From Jatrophihabitans sp. (GTDB lineage Bacteria > Actinomycetota > Actinomycetes > Mycobacteriales > Jatrophihabitantaceae): a stretch of DNA of 42,569 nucleotides. Position 1 is the first letter of the stretch. Each line of letters starts with the position of its first letter. Below are positions 7,400 through 15,708 of the stretch, one piece after another. Made by a program: the position numbers and the translations under genes. Below the pieces are notes generated by a model. It made no database searches and was not told where the DNA came from. It was given only the letters and a program-made list of their open reading frames with translations. Location: assembly GCA_025924515.1 (NCBI GenBank), contig JAICIE010000014.1:1-42569 (forward strand), given 5' to 3'.

Positions 7400-8201
7400 G
7401 AATTCGACCCTTCCTTGACTCCAGACCGCGAGGACTTTTGCGGCACGGGCGCGCGGTGGGGAGCCTAGCCCCGGCCCCACACTGGCGCCAGACCGCCCAC
7501 GCGACCGTCAGCGGCGAGCAGCGCCGCGGCAATTCGTCGCTGCGCGCCCACGTCGGGCCGCGACCGGCGATCCTGTTGATCGGCTGGCTTATGAAAGCTG
7601 AGTGTCCGGGTAGCCGGCTACACCATTCCCACCGGTGGAGCGTGCGGGAGTTGGCGGTTGCTGCCTCACGTTTCGCCGCCGATACCGGTTTGGTAGGCCT
7701 CGAAGGCCAGATCTCGCCCCGCTGTCGGTGCCCGAGCAGCCGCGAATAACCCCCTTCCGGCTGCAGGAAGCCTTCGTCATTTTCCGTACTGTCGACCCGG
7801 CAGCGGCGACCACATCTTTGATGTGGTCGCGTCCGCGCCCGACCTCACGCCGGGCCGCCGCAGTTCAATCGACTAAAATCCACAATCGAAGGAGTCGACG
7901 CTGTGCCTGCACGAAAGGCGAATCAACGCGGCGGCCGCGCAACTGTCCGGCCGCTGGACAATTGCCGCTGCGCGAAAGCCGTCGATAAGCGCGGGACTGA
8001 GCGGCCTTCGCAGCGAGCAGATGGATGACTATGGCGTGTCGGCTAATTCATGTGGCTGCGACAGTATGTATTCGACACGGTCGTGGAGCCGATCGGGCGT
8101 GCCATTCCAGTCGGCCGGCGAGCGCGTGCGCTGCCGCGCTTCGGGGTCACGATCCGCAGGGCGGTCTGTGAGAGTCACCGGCGCCTGGCAGACTGTTTAC
8201 C
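7400..8201. other. Intergenic region upstream of the redox operon
   Basis: About 800 bases separate the first gene of the minus-strand redox operon from the plus-strand VOC-family gene, so both promoters should lie here. I cannot pick out convincing -35/-10 boxes. Apart from a possible 41-codon frame at 7903, no frame looks protein-like. Confidence 0.4.
7903..8028 (+). CDS. Possible 41-residue basic peptide
   Basis: A GTG at 7903 is preceded by GAAGGAG at good spacing and opens a 41-codon frame beginning MPARKANQRGGRAT. It is strongly basic, with two cysteines close together (NCRC), and stops with TGA at 8026-8028. The ribosome binding site is its only real support. I recognise no family, and it may be chance. 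Confidence 0.2.
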   Translation: MPARKANQRGGRATVRPLDNCRCAKAVDKRGTERPSQRADG

Positions 8202-8570
8202 ATGGCGCTTGCCCGTATGCGATCAGTCGTCCTGGATTGTCCGCAGCCTCGATCGCTCGCGGAGTTCTACCAAGGTGTCCTTGGCGGGACCGTTGAATCG
8301 ACCGAAGAGGACTGGGTGGTCCTTAACGTCGACGGACTGCGATTGGCGTTCCAGCTGGCCGACGGGTTCGCCCCGCCGACATGGCCCACGGGTGAACGGC
8401 CGCAACAGTTTCATCTCGACGTGACCGTCGACGATGTCGACGCGGTGGAGCCCCAAGTGTTGGCGCTCGGGGCGACGAAGCATGCAGTGCAGCCGGGCGA
8501 GGCGGCAGGCGACACGTTCCGGGTGTAGCTCGACCCGGAAGGTCACCCCTTCTGCCTCTGCTGGGGCTGA
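8202..8570 (+). pseudogene. VOC/glyoxalase-like protein interrupted by an amber codon
   Basis: The frame from ATG 8202 encodes a single-domain vicinal-oxygen-chelate (glyoxalase/bleomycin-resistance) fold: an N-terminal 'SVVLDCPQPRSLAEFYQGVLGG' type strand-helix, a central DGLRLAFQLADGF strand and QFHLDVTVDDVDAVEPQVLA. At 8526-8528 a TAG interrupts it after DTFRV. The same frame then continues LDPEGHPFCLCWG to a TGA at 8568-8570. That tail is the standard end of the family ('Y.DP.GHPFCL'), so the TAG most likely replaced a Tyr codon (TAC/TAT). The 108-residue product would lack the last strand. This is either a true nonsense mutation or a one-base sequencing error. Confidence 0.8.
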
Positions 8571-9131
8571 CGCAACCTCCTCAACGTGCTGCGGCGCCCG
8601 CACTGGGTCGCCGCATCGGCGCTCGAACAGGCTCCATGCGCACGTAAAGCGCTCGGCGGTGGGCACCGCGACTGTCATGAAGAAGTAAGCTGCCTGTTCT
8701 CCTGCGCGGCAAGTAGGGCCCGTCAGCGGGTATGGCCGATTTGTTTTCCAGAAACGAGTGGGCCGCGAGGCGCGAAGCGTCGCGGCCCAGTTTGCTGTCA
8801 GTGAGGTCAGAGAGCAGTCGCTCTCGCGTACCAGGTCGAGGTGACGCTGATGCCCAAATGAGTCGGTCTCGGAGCAGGCGGTGGTGCGAACGGTGCGGCG
8901 GCATCTGCCGTCCAGTGTTGACGTGTGTCCAGGAGATGAGGGGTGCACCGTGTTCATGTAGCGCCGGTGCCGTTGGCCCGAGGTTGTGAATCGTCGAAGT
9001 TGGCGAGATGTGAATCGGCTACGGCGCCGGGTGAGGTATCTTCTTGCCGTCGTCGAACATGACGGCGTGGGGGATGGCTACGTCGAGATAAGACCCCTCG
9101 ACCCTTCGGATGACGTACTCGGCGTGCGGAG
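8571..9131. other. Intergenic region between converging genes
   Basis: About 560 bases between the plus-strand VOC gene and the minus-strand secreted-protein gene. It contains the hairpin at 8760-8788 and otherwise only frames with unbalanced Arg/Ser/Pro composition. I see no gene. Confidence 0.4.
8760..8788. terminator. Putative terminator hairpin
   Basis: GGGCCGCGA (8760-8768) and TCGCGGCCC (8780-8788) form a 9-bp perfect stem around an 11-base loop, followed on the plus strand by AGTTTG. It lies between two converging genes and could serve either. Confidence 0.45.
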
Positions 9132-9623
9132 TTACTTGACGTGGACGGTCATGCAGTCACTTTCGAAGATGGTGCCGTCGCCGCCGTTCACCCGTACGTG
9201 GAGGTCGAACGCGTCGGTTGGCAGGACGGACGGGCCGCGCTCGAACTCCACCGCGCCGGCGCCGCCGGCTGAGGTGGTGAGGTAGGCGACCGTATCGAAT
9301 TGTGCATTGGTGCAGTCGCCGTCGGCCGTGAAGTCGATAGCCCTCGTGATCGCGAATGTGGTGTTCGGCGCGGCGTCGTGGATGTTGACTTTGACGCGGG
9401 CGTCGAAGGTGTCGGGGTATTTGCTGTCAGGCGACACAATGACCTTTCCGACGCCGTGCCCGGCGATAGCGGACAGGTCGCTTGCCGCTCCGGCCGGATC
9501 GGCGTGTGCTATCCCGCCCCCGGCAGCGGCCAGGGCGATCGCAAGGAGGGCGGCGCGGGTGATAGGGCGGTTTGCTAGGACGAGGCCGACGCGGGTGGTG
9601 GCGACCATCGGGTTGGTGTTCAC
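9132..9623 (-). CDS. Small secreted protein of unknown function
   Basis: A 163-residue exported protein. The GTG at 9623 is preceded by AGGAG seven bases away and opens a frame with a signal peptide: basic N-terminus, hydrophobic AALLAIALAAAGGG, cleavage around AHADPAGA (residues about 40-46). The mature part is beta-rich, with two cysteines (DGDCTNAQFD and ESDCMTVHV) that may pair. The segment GKVIVSPDSKYPDTFDARVK suggests an Ig-like exported fold. A longer upstream frame exists but is Arg/Pro-rich and lacks a ribosome site, so I rejected it. No family recognised. It diverges from the sialidase-like gene at 10132. Confidence 0.7.
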   Translation of the reverse strand: MNTNPMVATTRVGLVLANRPITRAALLAIALAAAGGGIAHADPAGAASDLSAIAGHGVGKVIVSPDSKYPDTFDARVKVNIHDAAPNTTFAITRAIDFTADGDCTNAQFDTVAYLTTSAGGAGAVEFERGPSVLPTDAFDLHVRVNGGDGTIFESDCMTVHVK

Positions 9624-10131
9624 GGCGGGCTCCTGATCTGTTGGTCCGGGTCCGAGGGGGCGCGGCTGCGGTGCTCGGCTATGGATCAAGAACACCACGG
9701 CACGGTTGGAAGGCGGTGGAGTCTCGCTTGGACCGGCTCCTCGACGGCCGCAACCGGCCCTTGCGCGGTCCGGGCGGTGCGCACGACCCGGTGGCCGTTG
9801 CGGACGACCGCCTCGGCCTCGCGGATCGCCGCCGGGCGGCCTGCCTGGTCGCGGACACGCGGCGTGAGTGGGCGATCCGGGACCGTCGAGCGGGCGTCGC
9901 GACCAGCGGTGAGGGCGCCGGCGACCTGTTCGACGGCGTTGTCGTTTGGCGGCTGCATCGGCAGTATCTGCACGTCTCCAGACAGAGGAGGGTCCGTCCC
10001 GCCGGTGTAGTCCACGGGATGACACTCGGTTGGCTTGACCAAGCTTCTGCGGCGAGACAGAGTGCTTCCCATAGGCCTGAGGGGCTTCGCGCGCTGCCCG
10101 GCGGCGAGGCCGCGCATAGGGAGGAGCTCGG
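9624..10131. other. Divergent promoter region between two exported-protein genes
   Basis: About 500 bases upstream of both the minus-strand secreted protein and the plus-strand sialidase-like protein. The frames crossing it are Arg-rich and not convincing. Only the AGGAG and GGAGGAG ribosome sites at its two ends are recognisable. Confidence 0.35.
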
Positions 10132-11889
10132 ATGAGACGAGCAACGTTGCTCATCATCTCGGCCGTCGCGCTCGCCGGCATCAGCATGGTGCCGGCAGTG
10201 GCGGCGGGTAATACGGACACCCGCGTGAGCGTGGGCAGTCCGTTGACGCCGTTCTCACAGAACAAGCAGAACGAGCCGACGATCGCCCACGACGCGCTGC
10301 ATCCGAACATTCTGGTGGCCGGCTCAAACGACGAGATCGACATGGAGCCGTGCAACTCGGGTGCGGACAACACCTGCCCGTTCACGCCCGGGGTCGGTAG
10401 CTCGGGTGTGTACTTCTCCTTCAACGGTGGCTCGAGCTGGCACCAACCGACATACACCGGTTTGACAGCGCGCAACTGCCCCGACACCCCCGGACCCGAC
10501 GCCGGCTGCACGCCGACCGTCGGTCCGATCGGCACGCTGCCGTGGTACTACGAGAACGGCCTCGTATCCGACGGTGACCCGGCGGTTTCCATTGGACCCA
10601 CGCCCGGAGCGAACGGGTTCCACTGGAGCAACGGTGAGCGGCTGTACTACGCCAATCTGACCTCGAACTTGCCGAGCAGCCCCGCGTTCAAGGGCTTCGA
10701 GGCCATCGCCGTGTCCCGCACCGATCACATCCGGGCTGCCGCAGCGGGCGGAGTGGCCGGCAAGAACGCGTGGCGTCCGCCGGTCGTGATCAGCCGACAG
10801 TCCAGCACGACCTTCTCCGACAAGGAGCAGATCTGGGCCGACAACGCTTCGTCCAGCCGATTCTTCGGCAACGTCTACGTCTGCTGGGCCTCGTTCCGAG
10901 GTCAAGAGAAGGGCAACGCGGCCCCTGCACCGCTGCAGGTTGCCGTGTCACGCGATGGCGGCAACACGTGGACACTGCGCCAGGTGAGCCCGGCGGCGAA
11001 CAACGCTCAGGTCAACCCGGCCGACGGCTGCACGATCCGCACCGACAGCGCCGGCAACGCCTACGTGTTCGGCGTCGGCACCTCCTCCTCGCGCGGACAT
11101 CAGGCCTTTGAACTGATGTCGGTCTCGACGAACGGCGGGCGGACCTGGTCGCGGGCTCGGCCGGTCGTGGGTCCCGTGACTCAGCCGGGCGTGACCGATC
11201 CGGTACAGGGCCGACCCGTGATCGACGGTGTGGCCGGAGCGCGCAGCGACCTCGCCCCGGCGCCGAGCGTGGATATCGCCAATGGGGCGCCGACCGGTGC
11301 CGACGCGACCAACCGGATCGTGATGGCCTACGTCAGCGGAGGCCTGGCGCATCCACACGTCGAGTTCACCGAGTCGACCAGCCAGGGACGGTCGTGGACG
11401 CCGCCGCGATCGATCAACCCCGCACGCGATCGCGGCCTGTACGCAGCGCCGGCCATCTCACCGAACGGCACCGACGTGTATGTCGTCTACAACGCGTTCA
11501 CGACGCCATTCCGGACCAATACCACGGCTCCGCGGCGGCTTGTCGGTGTGGTGATGCACGCAGACAGTTCCGCCAGCCCGTCGGCGTCGACGGGCGGTTT
11601 CGCCACGCTGCACCGCAGCCGGCCGGGTGACGCACGCGGGTCCAGTGCGAATGCGCTCGACTCTGAATTCCTCGGGGACTACGTCTATGCAACGGCAACG
11701 CGGACCTACGGTGCTGCAGTCTGGAACGACACGCGCAACGCGGCGGACTGCCCGGCCATCGACGCGTATCGGATGGCGCTGGTGAACGGGGACAGCAGCG
11801 CGTCACCGCCCGCCGTCGAACAGAAGTGCCCGAAGACGTTCGGCAACTCGGACATCTTCGGTGGGTCGTACCTAGACCCGACCCCGTAG
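10132..11889 (+). CDS. Secreted sialidase-fold (BNR/Asp-box) protein
   Basis: A 585-residue exported protein. A signal peptide (MRRATLLIISAVALAGISMV, cleavage near AVAA) is followed by a six-bladed-propeller-type sequence. Four Asp-box-like motifs (S-x-D/N-x-G-x-T-W) are visible: SFNGGSSW near residue 96, SRDGGNTW near 273, STNGGRTW near 335, and a weaker STSQGRSW near 417. The early QNEPTIAHDALHPNILVAGS block is common in secreted sialidase-like proteins. I cannot identify the sialidase Arg triad and nucleophile Tyr with confidence, so enzyme activity is unproven; a glycan-binding role is possible. GGAGGAG precedes the ATG by eight bases, and a strong terminator follows. It appears monocistronic. 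Confidence 0.85.
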   Translation: MRRATLLIISAVALAGISMVPAVAAGNTDTRVSVGSPLTPFSQNKQNEPTIAHDALHPNILVAGSNDEIDMEPCNSGADNTCPFTPGVGSSGVYFSFNGGSSWHQPTYTGLTARNCPDTPGPDAGCTPTVGPIGTLPWYYENGLVSDGDPAVSIGPTPGANGFHWSNGERLYYANLTSNLPSSPAFKGFEAIAVSRTDHIRAAAAGGVAGKNAWRPPVVISRQSSTTFSDKEQIWADNASSSRFFGNVYVCWASFRGQEKGNAAPAPLQVAVSRDGGNTWTLRQVSPAANNAQVNPADGCTIRTDSAGNAYVFGVGTSSSRGHQAFELMSVSTNGGRTWSRARPVVGPVTQPGVTDPVQGRPVIDGVAGARSDLAPAPSVDIANGAPTGADATNRIVMAYVSGGLAHPHVEFTESTSQGRSWTPPRSINPARDRGLYAAPAISPNGTDVYVVYNAFTTPFRTNTTAPRRLVGVVMHADSSASPSASTGGFATLHRSRPGDARGSSANALDSEFLGDYVYATATRTYGAAVWNDTRNAADCPAIDAYRMALVNGDSSASPPAVEQKCPKTFGNSDIFGGSYLDPTP

Positions 11890-11903
11890 CGGCCGGTACC
11901 TGC

Positions 11904-11940
11904 TTGCTGCCCTGGCGGTCCTCAGCCGCCAGGGCAGCAA
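11904..11940 (+). terminator. Strong intrinsic-type terminator hairpin
   Basis: TTGCTGCCCTGGCGG (11904-11918) and CCGCCAGGGCAGCAA (11926-11940) form a perfect 15-bp stem around a seven-base loop. It starts 15 bases after the stop codon of the sialidase-like gene. No U-tract follows, as is usual in this kind of genome. Confidence 0.85.
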
Positions 11941-12149
11941 CGTTCGTCGCCTGATCCAGTAATCCGGTTGCGCGACGATCTGGCGGGGCAGCGGTGGAGC
12001 TGTGTGTTCCAGTAATTGCGCTAGGGCGTTGTCGATGAATCCGAGATCCCCTGGCTCCTCAGGCAGTTGCCGCCTTACATCGGCCGCAGTGAGTAACAAG
12101 ACCATGCTGGGCGAAGCCGGCAACCCTCATCCCCAATTCGGCGCCGGAG

Positions 12150-12523
12150 GTGATGCGCGCTGACAATGATGGGCTGGGTCGATGACCGTGGTGCCGCGGA
12201 CCGGCGCGCGGTCGGCGGCCAGGCGGCCCTCGAGCCGGACCCGGACCAGGTCCGCGGAATAGTCACTCGCGTCGAGCAGGATGTGGTAGTCGGGGCCGAG
12301 CCGGGCCCGTTCGCGCCAGCCAGCAGCAGCGCGACCGGGGGCAGCGCCAGCATCCGGGCCCGGTCAACGTCGATCAGGTCGACCGGCGGGCCATGATCGT
12401 GCGGACCTCGCGTTGGTTGGCCCGCTGCAGCCAGTCGCCGAACTGGCTGTTGAAGTCGCCCGGCGAGGCGAACGAGCGGCCGCGCATGAACGAGGTCTCG
12501 AAGAACCTCTTGCGGCGCTCGAC
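12150..12523 (-). pseudogene. IS21-family transposase (IstA), C-terminal remnant
   Basis: Joining three minus-strand frames gives VERRKRFFETSFMRGRSFAS, PGDFNSQFGDWLQRANQREV, RTIMARR / PVDLIDVDRARMLALPPVAL / WRERARLGPDYHILLDASDY, SADLVRVRLEGRLAADRAPV and TVIDPAHH. These match the post-catalytic region of IstA: 'FETSFLPGR.F.SP.DFN.Q...WL..AN', 'PVDL...D...MLALPPV', 'R..LG.DY.V....DYS'. Two frameshifts are needed, the DDE core is missing, and no istB follows. It is a dead fragment. Confidence 0.75.
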
Positions 12524-12543
12524 GAGGGCGTGTCAGATCTTCT

Positions 12544-12619
12544 GTGTGAGGGTTTGGCCTGATCGTAAGCCGTTGAGGTTCACGGAAAACGTCGTAGTGA
12601 GGACGATCAACCCTCACAC
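12544..12619. repeat. Inverted-repeat element, 11-bp perfect arms (MITE-like or IS-end scar)
   Basis: GTGTGAGGGTT at 12544-12554 is exactly mirrored by AACCCTCACAC at 12609-12619, separated by 54 bases. Just inside each arm the hexamer GATCGT is also mirrored (with a five-to-six-base offset), so homology extends beyond the 11 bases. It sits at the 5' side of the IstA remnant. The whole 76-bp unit could be two insertion-sequence ends brought together or a small non-autonomous element. No target duplication is evident. Confidence 0.5.
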
Positions 12620-12765
12620 TGACCTGGTGGGCCGTCCGGAAGACGCCGGGTCGGCGCGGGAGGCGGCGCACGGTTGGCGGACGTCCCCGGGAGCTGCCCG
12701 AGCGGGACGCGCGACACGCCGCCGACGTCCTGGGTGCCGCGCCGCGGCGGTGGGACCGTCGTGGT

Positions 12766-12879
12766 ATGCAGCGCCTCCCCGGCGCCTACACACCGGCGCA
12801 TCCCGTGGCGAGCGCGCTGCTCGGCGTGCTGCTGATCGCCGCCGCGGTCGCGCTCCTGTCGGTGCTCTGGCTGCTCTGA
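12766..12879 (+). CDS. Possible 37-residue single-pass membrane peptide
   Basis: The ATG at 12766 opens MQRLPGAYTPAHPVASALLG followed by a hydrophobic helix (VLLIAAAVALLSVLWLL) and a TGA at 12877. The same frame stays protein-like upstream (RELPERDARHAADVLG, then AAPRRWDRRG) but has no start codon there. So this may be the tail of a larger decayed gene rather than a peptide. The ribosome site is weak. Confidence 0.3.
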   Translation: MQRLPGAYTPAHPVASALLGVLLIAAAVALLSVLWLL

Positions 12880-12959
12880 GCGGCGGGCGCGCCTCGGTTG
12901 ACCGCGCCCTGAGCTGATCAGTAGCGTCCTGACGCCACGACCGCTGGCCGCACGCACGG

Positions 12960-13952
12960 CGACGCCGCGGTCACGGAAGGGATCCGCGAAGGTGGAGCCG
13001 TCTTCGGCGCGGACCGCGCCCTCACCGCCGAGCAGACGGCAAGGCTCGTACGCCCGGGGGACCGGGTGTTCGTCGGCTCCGCCTGCGCGACCCCGCGCTC
13101 GCTGGTACGTGCCTTGGAGTAGCTGCCGGACCCGCCGGCCGGCGTGACGCTGGTGCACGTCCTCACCGACCGCGTCGGCATCGGGGATCCGCCGACGAGC
13201 CGGTACCGCCACCGCGTCTTCTACGTCGGCCGGGACGGTCCGTGACCTGCTGCCGACCGGGCTGGTCGAGTACGTCCCGGTATCGCTGGCGGACGTGCCG
13301 GCCATGTTCGGCGACGGGCGCCTTCCGCTCGACGTCGCTCTGGTGCAGGTGGCGCCCCCCGACGCCGACGGCACCTGCAGCCTCGGCGTGTTGGTCGACG
13401 TGACCCGCACGGCGGTGCTGGCCGCGCGGGCCGTGATCGCCGAGGTGAACCCGGCGATGCCGCGCACGCGCGGGAACAGCCCTCCCGGTCGACCGGATCC
13501 ATCATGTCGTGCCCGTCGACACGCCGGTGATCGAGTACGTGCACGATCCCGCGATCGGCGTCGCCGAGCAGATCGCCCGGTACGTCGCGCGGCTCGGCGA
13601 CGACCGGTCGACGCTGCAGATGGGGCTTGGGCGGGTGCCCAACCAGATGCTGCGCCATCTCCGCAACCGCCGCGACCTGGCCTCGACGGCGTCTTGTACG
13701 GCGGCGTGTCGACCGGCCCGGCCTAGGGCAGCGGACTGGCGACGGCGCTGCACGCCCGAACGGTCGAGTACGCGCGCACGCACGGCGTTCGTGGGTTCAC
13801 CGCGGACGTGCTGATGAGCAACCCCGGCGATGCTCAAGATCTTCCGCCGAGGAACCGGCCACCGGGCGCAGATCGACGCCGACGGCGGGGTGTGGGAGGT
13901 GCGGATGCCGTTCACCGAGCCCGAGCCCGCGCAGGAGCGGCAGCCTGGGTGA
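12960..13952 (+). pseudogene. Decayed acetyl-CoA hydrolase/transferase fused to a GNAT domain
   Basis: Pieces in successive frames align with acetyl-CoA hydrolase/4-hydroxybutyrate CoA-transferase: ARLVRPGDRVFVGSACATPR, a TAG at 13120-13122, then SRYRHRVFYVGRDG; frame change near 13240; LVEYVPVSLADVPAMFGDGR and LPLDVALVQVAPPDADGTCS; frame change near 13480; VDRIHHVVPVDTPVIEYVHD and LQMGLGRVPNQMLRHL; another break near 13680. The catalytic C-terminal half of the transferase is missing. What follows is a GNAT end (ATALHARTVEYARTHGVRGF, then MLKIFRRGTGHRAQIDADGG), closing with a TGA at 13950-13952. Bifunctional CoA-transferase/GNAT proteins are known in actinobacteria. At least one stop, several frameshifts and a large deletion make this inactive. 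The next gene's GTG overlaps its stop, implying a former operon. Confidence 0.8.
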
Positions 13953-15494
13953 GCGAAGAGCTGTTCAACGGGCTGGATCCCGCCACCCGCGCGGACCTGC
14001 GGGCGCAGCTGCGAACCCGCAGCGTTCCGGCCGGCGGTGTGGTGTGCTCCGCTGGAGACGGCAGCGACAGTCTCTACCTGATCGAGCGCGGGCTGCTCAA
14101 CGTCCTCGACAGCGGTGGCGCCCTGCTCGGACCACAGCATCCCGGCGACGTCGTCGGCGAGGTCGCGCTGCTCACCGGGGAGCCCCGCTCGGCGACGCTC
14201 GTCGCCCGGGTTCCCAGTGAGGTGTCCGAGCTGCCGCGGGACGCCTTCTTCGCGCTCACCGCCCGCCACCCGGTGCTGCTCGCCAATCTCGCCGCCATCC
14301 TGGGCCGCCGACTGGTCGCGCGGACCGCGACGCCCCGCGGCGAGGTCACCGCACTGCTGACCGGTCCGGGTGGGTGGGCGGGAACTGCGACCGCGCTGGC
14401 GACGGCCGAAGCAGCCAGCGCCACGCCGGTCACGGTTGTGGACGCGGCGGACCCACGATCGGGGACCGCGGCGGGACGGCGCTGCCTGACCTGATCGCCC
14501 GCATCAGGACGGCCGGCGGCGCCGGACACGTTCTCGTCCACGCCTCCGCCGACACCGCAGGACTCGCGGAGCTGCTCGGTCAGTGCGACCGGGTCCTGAT
14601 GGTGAAGGGCGCGGACGGTGCCGACCTGCCGGTCGACGGTCCTGCCGAGATCGTCGATGCGGGTGTCGATCCGGCCCGGTTGGGCCGGCGGTTGGCCCGG
14701 GCCAGGGTCGGCGTGGCACTCGGCGCGGGCGGCGCCAAGGGATGGGCGCACATCGAGGTGTTGCGCGGCCTGGCACGCGCCGGATACGTCGTCGACGCGG
14801 TCGCGGGAAGCAGCATCGGCCCGTGGATCGGGGCGTGGACGGCGCTCGGAAACGACATCGATGCGGTAGAGGGGCTGCTGCGTGAGCGATTCGACGACGC
14901 GACGGTGCAGGCGGTGTTCCGGCGCGGCGGTAGCGACGGAGTCGAGGCGATGACCCGGGTCGCGATGGAGACGACCGCCGGCGCGAGGTTCGACGACCTC
15001 CTCGTTCCGCTCGCCGTCGTCGCCGCGGATCTCAGCGAACAGCGAGCGCTCGTGCTGGCCGAGGGGACGCTAGCGAGTGCCGTGGTCCCGGCCATGACGG
15101 TGCCGGGCCTGCATCCGCCGGCCCGACGGGGGCGGCAGCGGCTGGTCGACGCCGTCGTTCTCACACCGGTGCCGACCGCCGCGCTTGCCGACGTCGACGT
15201 CACGGTCGCGGTCAACCTGCTCGCCAGGCAGGCGCTCGACAGGTGGCCCGGGGCGGCAGCGACCGGGCCTTCCAGCGACCCCCCGACCGGGACCCGGTCG
15301 TCGAAGCGCTCGAATTGGCGTCGCTGGGCGCGGCCGCCGCCCGGGCCGCCGCCGCGGACGTTCCGGTGACCCCGCGGTTCGGTCCGGGCACCTGGCGCGA
15401 CTTCCGGTACTCCGACCGCTATCTCGCCGCGGGCGAGGCGGCCATGGACGACGCGCTGCCCGCGTTGCGTGCGCTCGCCCGGCCCGCGCAGTGA
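13949..15494 (+). pseudogene. Frameshifted patatin-like phospholipase with N-terminal cNMP-binding domain
   Basis: A GTG at 13949 overlaps the preceding stop (GTGA), with AGGAG 11 bases upstream. Frame 1 encodes a cNMP-binding-type domain (LFNGLDPATRADLRAQ, then GDVVGEVALLTGEPRSATLV with a normal phosphate cassette) to a TGA at 14492-14494. After a frameshift near 14470, frame 2 carries the patatin domain: oxyanion loop GAGGAKGWAH, nucleophile GSSIG, and RLVDAVVLTPVP at the catalytic-Asp position, where the usual DG is DA. A second frameshift near 15250 restores the natural C-terminus (DRDPVVEALELASLG, then FRYSDRYLAAGEAAM). Such proteins hydrolyse phospholipid acyl esters under nucleotide control. 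Two breaks make it probably inactive unless they are assembly errors. Confidence 0.85.
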
Positions 15495-15708
15495 CCGGCG
15501 GCTTCGTCGTCGGTTCCGGCGCTCAGCCCGGCGTACCGGCGCCCGGTCGTACCGGTTCCGGCGACGAACCGCGCCGCGGGCTCCGGCCGCGCTCCGCTGC
15601 CGGGTGCGGTGGCGGTGCGTCCCTTCTACGCGCCGCCGGTCCGGCGAGCCCCTCGCGTTGCCAGTGTTCCGGGAACGCTCGCCGGCCCTGCGGTGACTGG
15701 AATGGTTG

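Noticed and set aside
9132-10535. A 467-codon minus-strand frame covering the secreted-protein gene and the start of the sialidase-like gene
   Set aside because: Only the part from the GTG at 9623 has a ribosome site and signal peptide. The upstream part is Arg/Pro-rich and overlaps the sialidase-like gene in antisense.
11872-12123. An 83-codon minus-strand frame containing LLTAADVRRQLPEEPGDLGF
   Set aside because: Part of it looks protein-like, but it runs through the terminator hairpin of the sialidase-like gene and into that gene's 3' end, and has no family match or good ribosome site. It may be a relic.
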